Assembly: GCF_042659465.1 (NCBI RefSeq)
Contig: NZ_JBHSSW010000066.1
Coordinates: forward strand, 310,001-374,000
Direction: 5' to 3'
DNA from: Ponticaulis profundi
GTDB taxonomy: Bacteria; Pseudomonadota; Alphaproteobacteria; Caulobacterales; Hyphomonadaceae
Length of the DNA stretch: 64,000 bases
Position 1 is the stretch's first letter; the number at the start of each line of letters is the position of its first letter. The notes below the pieces were generated by a model, which was not told the DNA's origin, made no database searches, and saw only the letters and a list, made by a program, of their open reading frames with translations. The position numbers and the translations under genes were made by a program. Below, piece by piece: positions 53,956 through 62,481 of this stretch.

Positions 53956-54104
53956 TGGTATTCTTCTTTTGCGTCTGAAAAGTCAGATCATTTCGCTGCT
54001 GGCTCTAGCGTGAGACTTATGCTGTGTGCAATGGAGCTTTATTGAAACAAGACATATTCTGACGAATTCGGTCCGATCGCATTCGTTTGAGACAGGGAAT
54101 CATC

Positions 54105-55091
54105 GTGTCGAAGAAAGTATTTGTCACCGGTGGCGCCGGCTTCGTCGGCAGCCATAGCTGCAAGGCCTTTTCGAAAGCGGGCTGGGACATTGTTGTCTAC
54201 GACAATCTAAGCCGCGGTTGGTCTGAGTTCGCCAAATGGGGCGATCTGATCGAGGGTGATCTTCTGGACCGGCAAGCGCTATCGAAAGCAATCCGTGATA
54301 CCAAGCCGGACCTGGTCGCTCACTTTGCAGCCTTCGCATACGTCGCTGAGAGCATGAACCATCCCGGCATGTACTATCAAAACAATGTTCAAGGCACGGT
54401 GAACCTGCTCGAAGCCATGCGTGAAAACGAAGTGAAGAACATCATCTTCTCATCCAGCTGCGCGACCTATGGCATTTCGGAACAGTTGATCACCGAAGAA
54501 ACACCTCAAAAGCCGATCAATCCTTATGGCGCCTCCAAAATGATGGCAGAGCGCGTGATCCAGGACTTCGAGCAGGCGTATGGCATCCGCCATTTCATTC
54601 TACGCTACTTCAATGCAGGTGGCAGCGACCCCGACCATGAGATCGGCGAACGTCACGATCCAGAGCCACACGTGATCCCGCTCGCAATCAAAGGAGCGAC
54701 AGACGAAAGCTTCAAGTTCCAGATCAACGGAAGAGACTTCGATACTCGGGATGGGACCTGCGTCCGCGACTATGTACATGTCTGCGATCTGGCACGGGCT
54801 CACGCACTGGCTGGAGATTATCTGATCGATGGGAAGCCGTCGCAGATCGTCAATCTCGGCACAGGGCAGGGGACGAGCATTCTGGAACTGGCAAATGCCG
54901 TCAGCGAGGTTATTGGCAGGCCACTCGACGTCTCCTATGTGGATCGACGTCCAGGTGACCCTCCGTCTCTAGTTGCTTCCTGCGCCAAGGCCGGAGACGT
55001 ACTCGGCTGGAAGCCGGAAATGTCAGACATCGACACCATTGTCCGTACTGCGTGGGAATGGATGGAAATCGAAAAAGGCAGGACACTATAA
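54105..55091 (+). CDS. galE: UDP-glucose 4-epimerase
   Basis: A 328-residue extended SDR. The NAD loop is GGAGFVGSHS, the catalytic Ser/Tyr/Lys set is SSSCATYG and PYGASK, and RYFNAGGSDPDHEIGERH is the family signature. GTG 54105 is preferred to TTG 54087 because AGGGA precedes it. It interconverts UDP-glucose and UDP-galactose (or the N-acetyl forms) for surface glycans and overlaps the next glycosyltransferase gene by one base (TAATG). Confidence 0.93.
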   Translation: MSKKVFVTGGAGFVGSHSCKAFSKAGWDIVVYDNLSRGWSEFAKWGDLIEGDLLDRQALSKAIRDTKPDLVAHFAAFAYVAESMNHPGMYYQNNVQGTVNLLEAMRENEVKNIIFSSSCATYGISEQLITEETPQKPINPYGASKMMAERVIQDFEQAYGIRHFILRYFNAGGSDPDHEIGERHDPEPHVIPLAIKGATDESFKFQINGRDFDTRDGTCVRDYVHVCDLARAHALAGDYLIDGKPSQIVNLGTGQGTSILELANAVSEVIGRPLDVSYVDRRPGDPPSLVASCAKAGDVLGWKPEMSDIDTIVRTAWEWMEIEKGRTL

Positions 55092-56215
55092 TGCCATCGC
55101 CGCGTAATATTCTGGCCTATTCCGACAAGCTCTTCACCCCGTCGGAGAGCTTTATCCCGCGTGGTTATCGTTCCTTTTCAGAACTTCGCCCCGTCTTCAT
55201 AGGACATGAACTCAAAGGCCCTGTGCCGCCAGAGTTTGAAGCGCTTCAACTCGGCGACTACCACGGCATGTTCGGTGAGGCCGGCTTCAAGCAATTCGGC
55301 GTCATCTCTGCTGAGCTCGAGGACAAGCTACGGTCTTTTGATCCCGTGGCTATCCACGCGAGTTTTGGCAAGTCCGGCGCTTATGCCCTTCCAATCGCCC
55401 GAAAACTCAATCTACCACTCATCGTCACTTATTATGGCGGCGATGCGACCAAGACGTCGAATACAAAAGAGTCAGCCTTCCGCGTCTATAACCGGCGCCG
55501 CGCTGACCTCTGGAAGGAAGCAGACCTGATCCTGCCATGCTCCGATTTCATCCGACGCGAGCTCCTGTCAAAAGGCGCTCCCGATCAAAAGATGGTCGTG
55601 CATCACAACACAGCGGATCCCGAGCGCTTCTCCCCAGGCGAGAAGCAAAAAATCATTCTCTTTGCGGGTCGCTGGACCGAGAAGAAGGGCATCGAAACGC
55701 TGATTGACGCATTGGCCACGCTTGGTCCCGCTCTGGCGGACTGGCGCGTTCGGCTCCTTGGCGACGGCGAGCTGAAGGAAGAGCTGGTCGCGCGCTTGAA
55801 CGCAGCGGGCGTTGCCGCTGAACTTCCCGGCTGGATTCCAGCCGACGAGATGCCGAGCCATTTTGCCGAAGCCATGATCGCCTGCGTGCCATCACAGCGA
55901 GCGTCTTCGGGCGACGCCGAGGGCCTGCCACTTGTCTGCATTGAAGCTATGCTTTCAGAATGCGCTCTGGCTGCAACTTACCATGCGGGTATTCCGGAAT
56001 GCGTCAAAGATGGCGAAACTGGCTATCTGGTCGAGGAAAAAGATAGCGTTGCTCTGGCGGACCGGTTTCTACGCATGATCTCTGACCCCGACGCGACGCG
56101 TGCAATGGGAATAGCCGGACGAGAATTCGCATTGTCTGACTTCAACCTAATCAATCAGTCAAAGCGCCTTGAATCCATGATCAAAGACTGCGCTATCAAA
56201 GCGGGCACTCTCTAA
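55091..56215 (+). CDS. glycosyltransferase family 4
   Basis: A protein of about 374 residues with the GT-B fold. The donor half shows FAGRWTEKKGIETLIDAL and the EGLPLVCIEAM motif (the E-x7-E retaining-GT4 signature). It probably adds a hexose to a lipid-linked or outer-envelope glycan, using galactose supplied by GalE. It starts inside the galE stop codon and is therefore coupled with it. Confidence 0.9.
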   Translation: MPSPRNILAYSDKLFTPSESFIPRGYRSFSELRPVFIGHELKGPVPPEFEALQLGDYHGMFGEAGFKQFGVISAELEDKLRSFDPVAIHASFGKSGAYALPIARKLNLPLIVTYYGGDATKTSNTKESAFRVYNRRRADLWKEADLILPCSDFIRRELLSKGAPDQKMVVHHNTADPERFSPGEKQKIILFAGRWTEKKGIETLIDALATLGPALADWRVRLLGDGELKEELVARLNAAGVAAELPGWIPADEMPSHFAEAMIACVPSQRASSGDAEGLPLVCIEAMLSECALAATYHAGIPECVKDGETGYLVEEKDSVALADRFLRMISDPDATRAMGIAGREFALSDFNLINQSKRLESMIKDCAIKAGTL

Positions 56216-56281
56216 ACACGTCTAATTTGCTTCCAAACCCTCTGACCTATCGGTTTTCATAGTCGTCGACCGTGCCAAATA

Positions 56282-56316
56282 CTTGCTTTGTTAAAGCAAG
56301 CGGTTCAAATTGAACC
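56282..56316. promoter_or_regulatory. two adjacent dyads upstream of the PQQ dehydrogenase
   Basis: CTTGCTTT at 56282-56289 pairs with AAAGCAAG at 56293-56300 over a 3-base loop. Immediately after it lies GGTTCAA at 56302-56308 and TTGAACC at 56310-56316 around one base. They are about 40 bp before the start at 56354, a place where a regulator or RNA structure could act. Confidence 0.4.
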
Positions 56317-56353
56317 AAACGACTTAAAGATCGTGCACTCGAGGGAGAGAACA

Positions 56354-58546
56354 ATGCAAAAGTTTCGTATGGCGGTGCTCGCCAGTACGGCAGCACTGGC
56401 GATGGCGTCCTGCGGCCAAAACCAGCAAGCAGAAGATACGCCCGTTGTCACAGAAACGACGCCTGCGATCGAAACGACGAATTCCGCTGAGTTTGCCAAT
56501 GTTACCAGCGACCGGCTTCGAAATGCTTCTGCTACGCCGGAAGAATGGCTGACATATGGCTTCAACTATGCCGAACAACGTTTCTCACCGCTCGAACAGA
56601 TCAATACTGAGAACGCCTCAGAGCTTGGTGTCGCCTGGACCTACAACCTGACGACAAATCGCGGCGTTGAATCGACGCCGATTGTCGTCGACGGCACAAT
56701 GTATGTCACATCCGCCTGGTCGGTCGTTCATGCGCTGGATGCAAAAACCGGCGAAGAAAAATGGGTTTATGATCCCGGCGTCGATCGCTCCGTTGGTGTG
56801 AATGCGTGTTGCGATGTCGTGAACCGCGGCGTCGCCGTCTACGAAGGCAAAATCTTTGTCGGCGTTATTGATGGCCGCCTCGAGGCACTTGATGCCAAGA
56901 CGGGCGATGTCGTTTGGAGTAAGGTGACGGTCGATCAGTCAAAGCCTTATACAATCACTGGCGCCCCACGGGTTGTGGATGGTCGCGTCTTTATCGGCAA
57001 TGGTGGCGCAGAGCTCGGCGTGCGCGGTTACATCTCTGCTTATGATGTCGATACCGGAGACATGGACTGGCGTTTCTACACCGTACCCAACGCGGAAAAA
57101 GAACCGGACAATGCTGCGTCCGATAGCGCGTTCGAAAAGGTCGGAAATGTCTCCTGGGGGGAAGAGGGCGACTGGAAGAATTCTGGAGGTGGCGGCACTG
57201 TCTGGGATTCCATCGTCTACGATCAGGTAAATGACCTCATCATTTTCGGGGTGGGTAATGGCTCGCCATGGAATCAGAAATTCCGCGACCCGTCAGGTAA
57301 GGACAATCTCTTCCTTTCATCCATTGTGGCCGTAAAACCCGACACAGGCGAATATGTCTGGCACTTCCAGACCACACCTGGCGACAACTGGGACTACACA
57401 GCGACGCAAACTCTGATCCTGGCCGATCTTCCACTCGGAGAGGAAGGCGAGGCGCGCCGCGTTGTCATGCAGGCACCGAAGAATGGCAATTTCTATGTGC
57501 TTGATGCAGCAAGCGGAGAGTATATTTCCGGCAACAATTATGTGCCCCAGAACTGGAGCTCCGGTCTGGATGAAAATGGTCGTCCAATCGAACTGGCGCA
57601 GGCTCGTTATGGCGATACGCCATTCCTTCAAACGCCAGGTCCACTTGGCGGTCATAACTGGCAACCAATGGCATTTAATCCAGAATTGAATCTCGCCTAC
57701 ATACCGGCGCAGGAGGTGCCACAAGCATATCAGACGGACGCCCAGTTCTGGGAAAACCCGGCGATCTGGAATACAGGTTCAGACTTTGCGGCCGGCGTTC
57801 CTGTCGAACCGCCACCAGAAGTGTTCAAAGCTGCTCGAGCTGGCCTCAAGGGGCGCCTGATTGCCTGGGATCCGATCAAGCAGGAAGCCCGCTGGAGCGT
57901 TGAGCACGGCAATGCGTGGAATGGCGGTGTTCTGGCTACGGCCGGTGGCCTGGTGTTTCAGGGCAAACTTGATGGGACATTCTCCGCCTATGATGCGGCG
58001 ACAGGCGAAGAAAAATGGACGTCCAATCTCAAGGCAGGTGGCGCATCTGGTCCTGGCACTTTCATGATCGATGGCGAGCAGTATGTAACCATCACCACCG
58101 GCTGGGGATCTGCATTCGGTCTCGCAGGCGGATTCGGCTATGACGAAACAGTTCCTCCGATTGTGGGGAAAGTCGTTACATACAAGCTCGGCGGTACAGG
58201 TGAAATTCCTGATCCAGAACTCGAGCCAATGCCGAGAGAACCACATGCGGATGTGTTTGGTGATGAGGAAATGTGGAAGGACGGGTCTGTCTCGTATGCA
58301 CGTCTCTGCGCTGTTTGCCACGGTCCTTTTGCTGTGAGTTCAGGCGTTCTGCCGGATCTGAGGTGGTCAGCAATCGCTGGCGACCCAGAGGCGTGGAAAT
58401 CCGTAGTGATTGACGGAAATCTTTCTTCTAACGGCATGGTATCGTTTGCTGAAGTCCTGTCAGAGGATGAAGCTGAGGCGATCCGCGCCTATGTTGTGAA
58501 GCAGGCGCACGTGGCAAAAGACGCTGAATCCACAGAAACTGAATAA
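56354..58546 (+). CDS. lipoprotein quinohaemoprotein alcohol dehydrogenase (PQQ + cytochrome c)
   Basis: A 730-residue protein. After a signal peptide with lipobox MASC it has the PQQ eight-bladed propeller with the vicinal-Cys pair (NACCDVVNRG), catalytic Asp in PGDNWDYTATQ and GGVLATAGGLVFQG, then a C-terminal cytochrome c with CAVCH. The residue two after the catalytic Asp is Thr rather than Asp, so it should use calcium, not lanthanide. Lipoprotein anchoring is not usual for this group. GAGGGAGAG precedes ATG 56354. PQQ synthesis genes are not in the window. Confidence 0.92.
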   Translation: MQKFRMAVLASTAALAMASCGQNQQAEDTPVVTETTPAIETTNSAEFANVTSDRLRNASATPEEWLTYGFNYAEQRFSPLEQINTENASELGVAWTYNLTTNRGVESTPIVVDGTMYVTSAWSVVHALDAKTGEEKWVYDPGVDRSVGVNACCDVVNRGVAVYEGKIFVGVIDGRLEALDAKTGDVVWSKVTVDQSKPYTITGAPRVVDGRVFIGNGGAELGVRGYISAYDVDTGDMDWRFYTVPNAEKEPDNAASDSAFEKVGNVSWGEEGDWKNSGGGGTVWDSIVYDQVNDLIIFGVGNGSPWNQKFRDPSGKDNLFLSSIVAVKPDTGEYVWHFQTTPGDNWDYTATQTLILADLPLGEEGEARRVVMQAPKNGNFYVLDAASGEYISGNNYVPQNWSSGLDENGRPIELAQARYGDTPFLQTPGPLGGHNWQPMAFNPELNLAYIPAQEVPQAYQTDAQFWENPAIWNTGSDFAAGVPVEPPPEVFKAARAGLKGRLIAWDPIKQEARWSVEHGNAWNGGVLATAGGLVFQGKLDGTFSAYDAATGEEKWTSNLKAGGASGPGTFMIDGEQYVTITTGWGSAFGLAGGFGYDETVPPIVGKVVTYKLGGTGEIPDPELEPMPREPHADVFGDEEMWKDGSVSYARLCAVCHGPFAVSSGVLPDLRWSAIAGDPEAWKSVVIDGNLSSNGMVSFAEVLSEDEAEAIRAYVVKQAHVAKDAESTETE

Positions 58547-58554
58547 ATCTTGCT

Positions 58555-58581
58555 GGCAAGTGAGTATTCTTCTCACTTGCC
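58555..58581 (+). terminator. terminator hairpin after the PQQ dehydrogenase
   Basis: GGCAAGTGAG at 58555-58564 and CTCACTTGCC at 58572-58581 form a perfect 10 bp stem with a 7-base loop, 8 bp after the stop. The T run is short (TCTT). Confidence 0.65.
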
Positions 58582-58583
58582 TC

Positions 58584-58612
58584 TTGACCTCGCGTGCTTT
58601 TTTAGGGATTTG
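58584..58612 (+). promoter_or_regulatory. likely promoter of tRNA-Val
   Basis: TTGACC at 58584-58589 is a good -35. No strong -10 is seen; GATTTG at 58607-58612 follows a 17-base spacer. The tRNA starts at 58625. Confidence 0.4.
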
Positions 58613-58624
58613 TGCGCGCCTCAG

Positions 58625-58700
58625 GGGCGGTTAGCTCAGTTGGAAGAGCATCTCGTTTACACCGAGAGGGTCAGCGGTTCGAGCCCGTTACCGCCCACCA
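58625..58700 (+). tRNA. tRNA-Val (TAC)
   Basis: Acceptor GGGCGGT pairs with ACCGCCC and CCA is encoded. Anticodon loop TTTACAC between TCTCG and CGAGA gives anticodon TAC. 76 bases. Confidence 0.97.
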
Positions 58701-58754
58701 TTTTCCTGAAGACGTCATGGCCGATACGGGCCTCACGAGTATGGCAGATTTTCA

Positions 58755-59366
58755 GTGAAACTTCCGATCGATATAGGTGACGTAAAAGGCTTCATGCCGA
58801 AGGCAGAAGGCGAGGCGCTGTACGCCATCGCTTTGGAGCAGGCCGCCAAAGGCCCGATTGTGGAAATCGGCACTTATTGTGGAAAGTCGGCCGTCTATAT
58901 CGGGACGGCATGCAAGCTTTCAAAGAGCCATTTGTTTGCGATCGATCATCACCGTGGATCTGAGGAGAATCAGCCGGATTGGGAACACCATGATCCGGAG
59001 ACCTGGGACTCTCAGGCCAATGCGATGGATACGCTTCCGTTTCTGAGAACGACGCTTAGAAGGGCAGGCCTGGAAGAGACGGTTATACCTGTCGTCGGCA
59101 GATCAGAAACAATTGGCCGCTACTGGCTCACACCGCTCTCTATGCTCTTCATTGATGGCGGACATGGTCGCGAACCCGCAAGGACAGATTATCGTGTTTG
59201 GTCTGGCAAGGTCATGCGCGGAGGGATTCTCGCCATCCACGACGTGTTCGAGAATCCAGCTGACGGCGGCCGGCCACCATATGAAATTTACTGCCTTGCG
59301 ATTGAGTCGGGCCTGTTCGAAGAAATTCAGCAAGCAGGCTCTTTAAGGCTCCTGAGGCGCCTCTGA
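58755..59366 (+). CDS. class I SAM-dependent methyltransferase (Methyltransf_24 type)
   Basis: A 203-residue protein with the SAM-binding motif PIVEIGTYCGKSAVYIG and the metal/product motif LFIDGGHGREPARTDYRVW. The ILAIHDVFENPADGG segment resembles cephalosporin-hydroxylase-like or macrocin-type O-methyltransferases that act on sugars. It starts with GTG 58755 54 bp after tRNA-Val and faces the convergent barrel protein gene. Confidence 0.85.
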   Translation: MKLPIDIGDVKGFMPKAEGEALYAIALEQAAKGPIVEIGTYCGKSAVYIGTACKLSKSHLFAIDHHRGSEENQPDWEHHDPETWDSQANAMDTLPFLRTTLRRAGLEETVIPVVGRSETIGRYWLTPLSMLFIDGGHGREPARTDYRVWSGKVMRGGILAIHDVFENPADGGRPPYEIYCLAIESGLFEEIQQAGSLRLLRRL

Positions 59367-59378
59367 GTGAAGGGACGT

Positions 59379-60446
59379 TCAGGCGTGGCTGGCGAGCACA
59401 CGTTCTGTAGCAGATCCACGACGTAACGCATCAACTGCAAGAATCATTGCCGCCTGTGTCCAGGATGGCTTCTCCAGCGGCCAGTACAGCTTTTCAGCAT
59501 ACTGGTAGCCCATCCAGAATGCACCATCTTCGTCTCGGTGGTTGAACTGGAGTTCGATCAGTTCTGCAGCGATGTCGCGTCCGCCTAGTCCGATCAGAGT
59601 AATCGCGAGCTCCGCGGTCTCTGCGATGGTTACCCAAGGTTCGGTCAGAACGCAGTGGCACCCGAGATCTGGCACAACAAAGTCGTTCCAATGTCGGCGC
59701 AACAACATGTTGGCGTCATGCCCTTTGACCGCGCCGCCCATGGCCGGGTAGTACCAGTCCATCGCATACTTCATTCGGTCTTCACCATTACGATCGAACC
59801 GCTCTGGCTTGTTTGTCAAAGCCTCATCCAGCATACTCAAAGCTCGACGATAGGCTTGCAATTCCTTCGTCTCTCCGAGCACGTTCGCGATCTTGATGGC
59901 GCACTCAAGACTCTTTCGAATAGACCCATTACCGGCCCTGAGCGAATCATCCGGCCCCATGGATTTCGCTTCCGTCGACCATGCGATGTCGCCATGTTCT
60001 GATTGTAGCGAGAGGACGAACTCAAACGCAGCACGAACCATGGGCCAGAAAGTACGAAGATCGGCAGCGTCACTCCGGCTGACATAGCGGTGCCACAAGC
60101 CGACGGCGCAATACGCAGTGAAATTCGTGTCGCGGAAGGTGCCATTCGACTCTCGGCTCATATGGTAGAGGTCCGCCATGGGAACTGTATTGCCATAATC
60201 ACCTTCCCAGGCGCCGTCCGAGAGCTGCGTTTTCTGAAGATACGAAAACGCGCGATCGGCTGCTTCGTGCTCACCCATGACTTCTAGCGCCATTGCCCCT
60301 TCGGTATGGTTCCATGCATCCCAAATCCCGTCAGAAAACCAGCCAATCGCGCCGTCTTCAGTCTGGATTTCCAGCAGCAACTGAGTGGGGGTCTGAAGAC
60401 GCCGATCGAGGTGAACAGGCTTTCGCTTGAGCTGGATTGTGGTCAT
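59379..60446 (-). CDS. prenyltransferase/GH15-like alpha/alpha-barrel protein, unknown activity
   Basis: A 355-residue protein built of repeated helical hairpins with Gly/Trp motifs (GAIGWFSDGIWDAWNH, DGAWEGDYG, GDIAWSTE, DGAFWMGYQYAEK), the pattern of alpha/alpha toroid or six-hairpin proteins usually labelled prenyltransferase or glycosyl hydrolase-like. Acidic catalytic residues cannot be assigned. It overlaps the neighbouring methyltransferase by 4 bp and is last in a set GT4 - methyltransferase - barrel protein. Confidence 0.8.
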   Translation of the reverse strand: MTTIQLKRKPVHLDRRLQTPTQLLLEIQTEDGAIGWFSDGIWDAWNHTEGAMALEVMGEHEAADRAFSYLQKTQLSDGAWEGDYGNTVPMADLYHMSRESNGTFRDTNFTAYCAVGLWHRYVSRSDAADLRTFWPMVRAAFEFVLSLQSEHGDIAWSTEAKSMGPDDSLRAGNGSIRKSLECAIKIANVLGETKELQAYRRALSMLDEALTNKPERFDRNGEDRMKYAMDWYYPAMGGAVKGHDANMLLRRHWNDFVVPDLGCHCVLTEPWVTIAETAELAITLIGLGGRDIAAELIELQFNHRDEDGAFWMGYQYAEKLYWPLEKPSWTQAAMILAVDALRRGSATERVLASHA

Positions 60447-61177
60447 TTTTCATTGGCCTCAAAATACAGCGCGACGCTTTTGCCCATGATTGGGGAAGTG
60501 ATGGCGTCCAGAAATCGCGTCAGAATGGGTTTCTTCATCAGATCCCAGACAAGGAAGTTATGATAGAGCTTGATCAACCAATGGGTGTCCCGTTGGTCCC
60601 AAAGCGCACATTTTAACCACCAGTAAGGCGAATGAAGGCCGTGTGTATGATGCTTGCGCTGAAACGTAAAGCCCGCATTGACCAGTTCATATTTCAGAGC
60701 CGTGTCATCGAAAATGCGAATATGTCCGCCCGGCTCAAATGGATATCCGCCCGGAGGGGGCGCCAGTCTCCAGCACATACGCTCAGGCCAGCCGTGTGGC
60801 ACTGTGATCCCGAGTTTCCCACCGGGTTTCAGAACCCGTCGCATTTCCAAAATAGCAGCTGGGTAATTGTCCAGATGTTCCAGTACTTCCGAGCAAATCA
60901 CCACGTCGAAGCAGTCGTCTTCAAAAGGCAGCTCGTATGCACTTGCCTGCATGAAGCTTGTGTCGCCAGTTGGGTACGTGTCTGAACTTTGCCTGTCTAA
61001 ATATTCGATCCCTTCGCGCGCTTTAGCGAGTGACGGCTCATCGATATCAACGCCGACAACATTGATACCGTCCACCATATGAAAGCCGTGCACATGCCGG
61101 CCTTCACCGCAACCAAGATCCAGCACGCGCTGTCCTGGCTTCAGGTCGAGGTGTTTGAATTTTACCGTCAGCATCAA
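60443..61177 (-). CDS. class I SAM-dependent methyltransferase (Methyltransf_11 type)
   Basis: A 244-residue protein with SAM loop VLDLGCGEGRHVHGF, acidic loop GVDIDEPS, the FDVVICSEVLEHLDNY motif and EMRRVLKPGGKLGITVP. This is the small-molecule methyltransferase fold; in this setting a lipid- or sugar-linked substrate is likely. It overlaps both neighbours by 4 bp. Confidence 0.9.
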   Translation of the reverse strand: MMLTVKFKHLDLKPGQRVLDLGCGEGRHVHGFHMVDGINVVGVDIDEPSLAKAREGIEYLDRQSSDTYPTGDTSFMQASAYELPFEDDCFDVVICSEVLEHLDNYPAAILEMRRVLKPGGKLGITVPHGWPERMCWRLAPPPGGYPFEPGGHIRIFDDTALKYELVNAGFTFQRKHHTHGLHSPYWWLKCALWDQRDTHWLIKLYHNFLVWDLMKKPILTRFLDAITSPIMGKSVALYFEANEK

Positions 61178-62481
61178 CGTGCAATGGCCTCTTCGATCAC
61201 CGTTTCATAAACTGGTGCAATCCGGCTCCAATTGAAGGTGAGTTGCGCGCGTTCAAAAGCCCGCCGACCCAGTTCTGCCTTTAGTTCGTCTGATTGCTTA
61301 AAGAATGTCCGCAGCGCCGTCGCGAGCGCCTCTGGATCGGCTTTCGGAACGACAAGTCCAGCGTCTCCCACGACTTCTGGAAGGGCGCCGCCATCCGTTG
61401 TCAGAACGGGTGTGCCGCAGCTCATGGCCTCTGCGCAAGGTAGACCAAACCCTTCATAGAGCGATGGTGTTACAGCGATGCTTGCAGCACAGAATGCGCG
61501 CGCGAGTTCTTCTCGCGTGAGGCCGCTTTCGAAGCTTACCATGTCCGAGATGCTAAGCGCTTCCAGTTCCTTGGACGTTGCGCCCTCCCGGAGCTTACCA
61601 ATCACCTTCAATTTGAGGTCCGGCAGGTCATCACGAAGTTTGGCAACCGCTCGCAGGAGATAGATCAACCCTTTCAAAGGCACATCTGCGCTCGCTGTGG
61701 TGATGATCTGAAGCGGTTCGCGTTTAACGTCATCGCGAGGGTGAAAGTCTTCCTGCGCAACGCCCAGCGGGATCACCCGCAATTGCTCAGATTTCAGCCC
61801 GAACTCGCGCATTATATCCTTCTTGATCGCGCCGGAAGAGGTGATGTGGATCGGCATCTGGCATGCGACCTTGATTTGCGGCGCAATAAAGCCGTACCAG
61901 CGGCGGATCAGCAGGCGCTTGCGGAAGCTTTTTTCTGCATCCAGTGCAAGCTGACGATCCTGTGTAATAGGATGATGGATGATCCCGATAATTGGTGTCT
62001 TCTGAAGCGCATCAGACAGGAGGCCCGGAGTCAGTGTCTGATTGTCGATGATGACATCATACTGCGGCTTCTGCTCTGCAAAATAGCGCTTCAGCCTTTC
62101 CCCAAACGTCAACGGTTCAGCGAATTTGCCCGTCAGATGAGCGAAATACTCATAGAGATCTTCACCGCGTTTAAAATGCCGCGGGCGCAATGCAAAATGC
62201 CCATTATGTGGCTGAGCATAGAGGTCCAGAGAGGGAATCTCGATCACCTTCACCCGCTCATCAACCTCCGGATAGGGTGGGCCGGAAATGATATCCACAT
62301 CATGACCGCGCTCCACCAGGGCGCGGCTCAGATAGTCCAGATAGATTCCCTGACCACCAACATGCGGCGTCGAGCGATAGGAGAGAATTGCAATCCTGCG
62401 CGGTTTATCGGTTTTCGTTGAGTGAACCAGTGTCTCCGCTTCCGCGGCCTCGTCAGTCAACGCACTGCCGGTCATCATCAT
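61174..62481 (-). CDS. glycosyltransferase family 4
   Basis: A 435-residue GT-B enzyme. The start ATG is one of three in a row; then RRIAILSYRSTPHVGGQGIYLDYLSRAL, SGAIKKDIMREF and the E-x7-E motif EGFGLPCAEAM with GGALPEVVGDAG. It builds a glycan from a nucleotide-sugar. Its start overlaps the tesB stop (ATGA), so tesB, this gene, the methyltransferase and the barrel protein are one continuous minus-strand run. Confidence 0.9.
   Translation of the reverse strand: MMMTGSALTDEAAEAETLVHSTKTDKPRRIAILSYRSTPHVGGQGIYLDYLSRALVERGHDVDIISGPPYPEVDERVKVIEIPSLDLYAQPHNGHFALRPRHFKRGEDLYEYFAHLTGKFAEPLTFGERLKRYFAEQKPQYDVIIDNQTLTPGLLSDALQKTPIIGIIHHPITQDRQLALDAEKSFRKRLLIRRWYGFIAPQIKVACQMPIHITSSGAIKKDIMREFGLKSEQLRVIPLGVAQEDFHPRDDVKREPLQIITTASADVPLKGLIYLLRAVAKLRDDLPDLKLKVIGKLREGATSKELEALSISDMVSFESGLTREELARAFCAASIAVTPSLYEGFGLPCAEAMSCGTPVLTTDGGALPEVVGDAGLVVPKADPEALATALRTFFKQSDELKAELGRRAFERAQLTFNWSRIAPVYETVIEEAIAR

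Noticed and set aside
59379..60446. Naming the barrel protein as a prenyltransferase or squalene cyclase
   Set aside because: No DxDD or aspartate-rich diphosphate motif is visible; only the helical-repeat fold can be supported.
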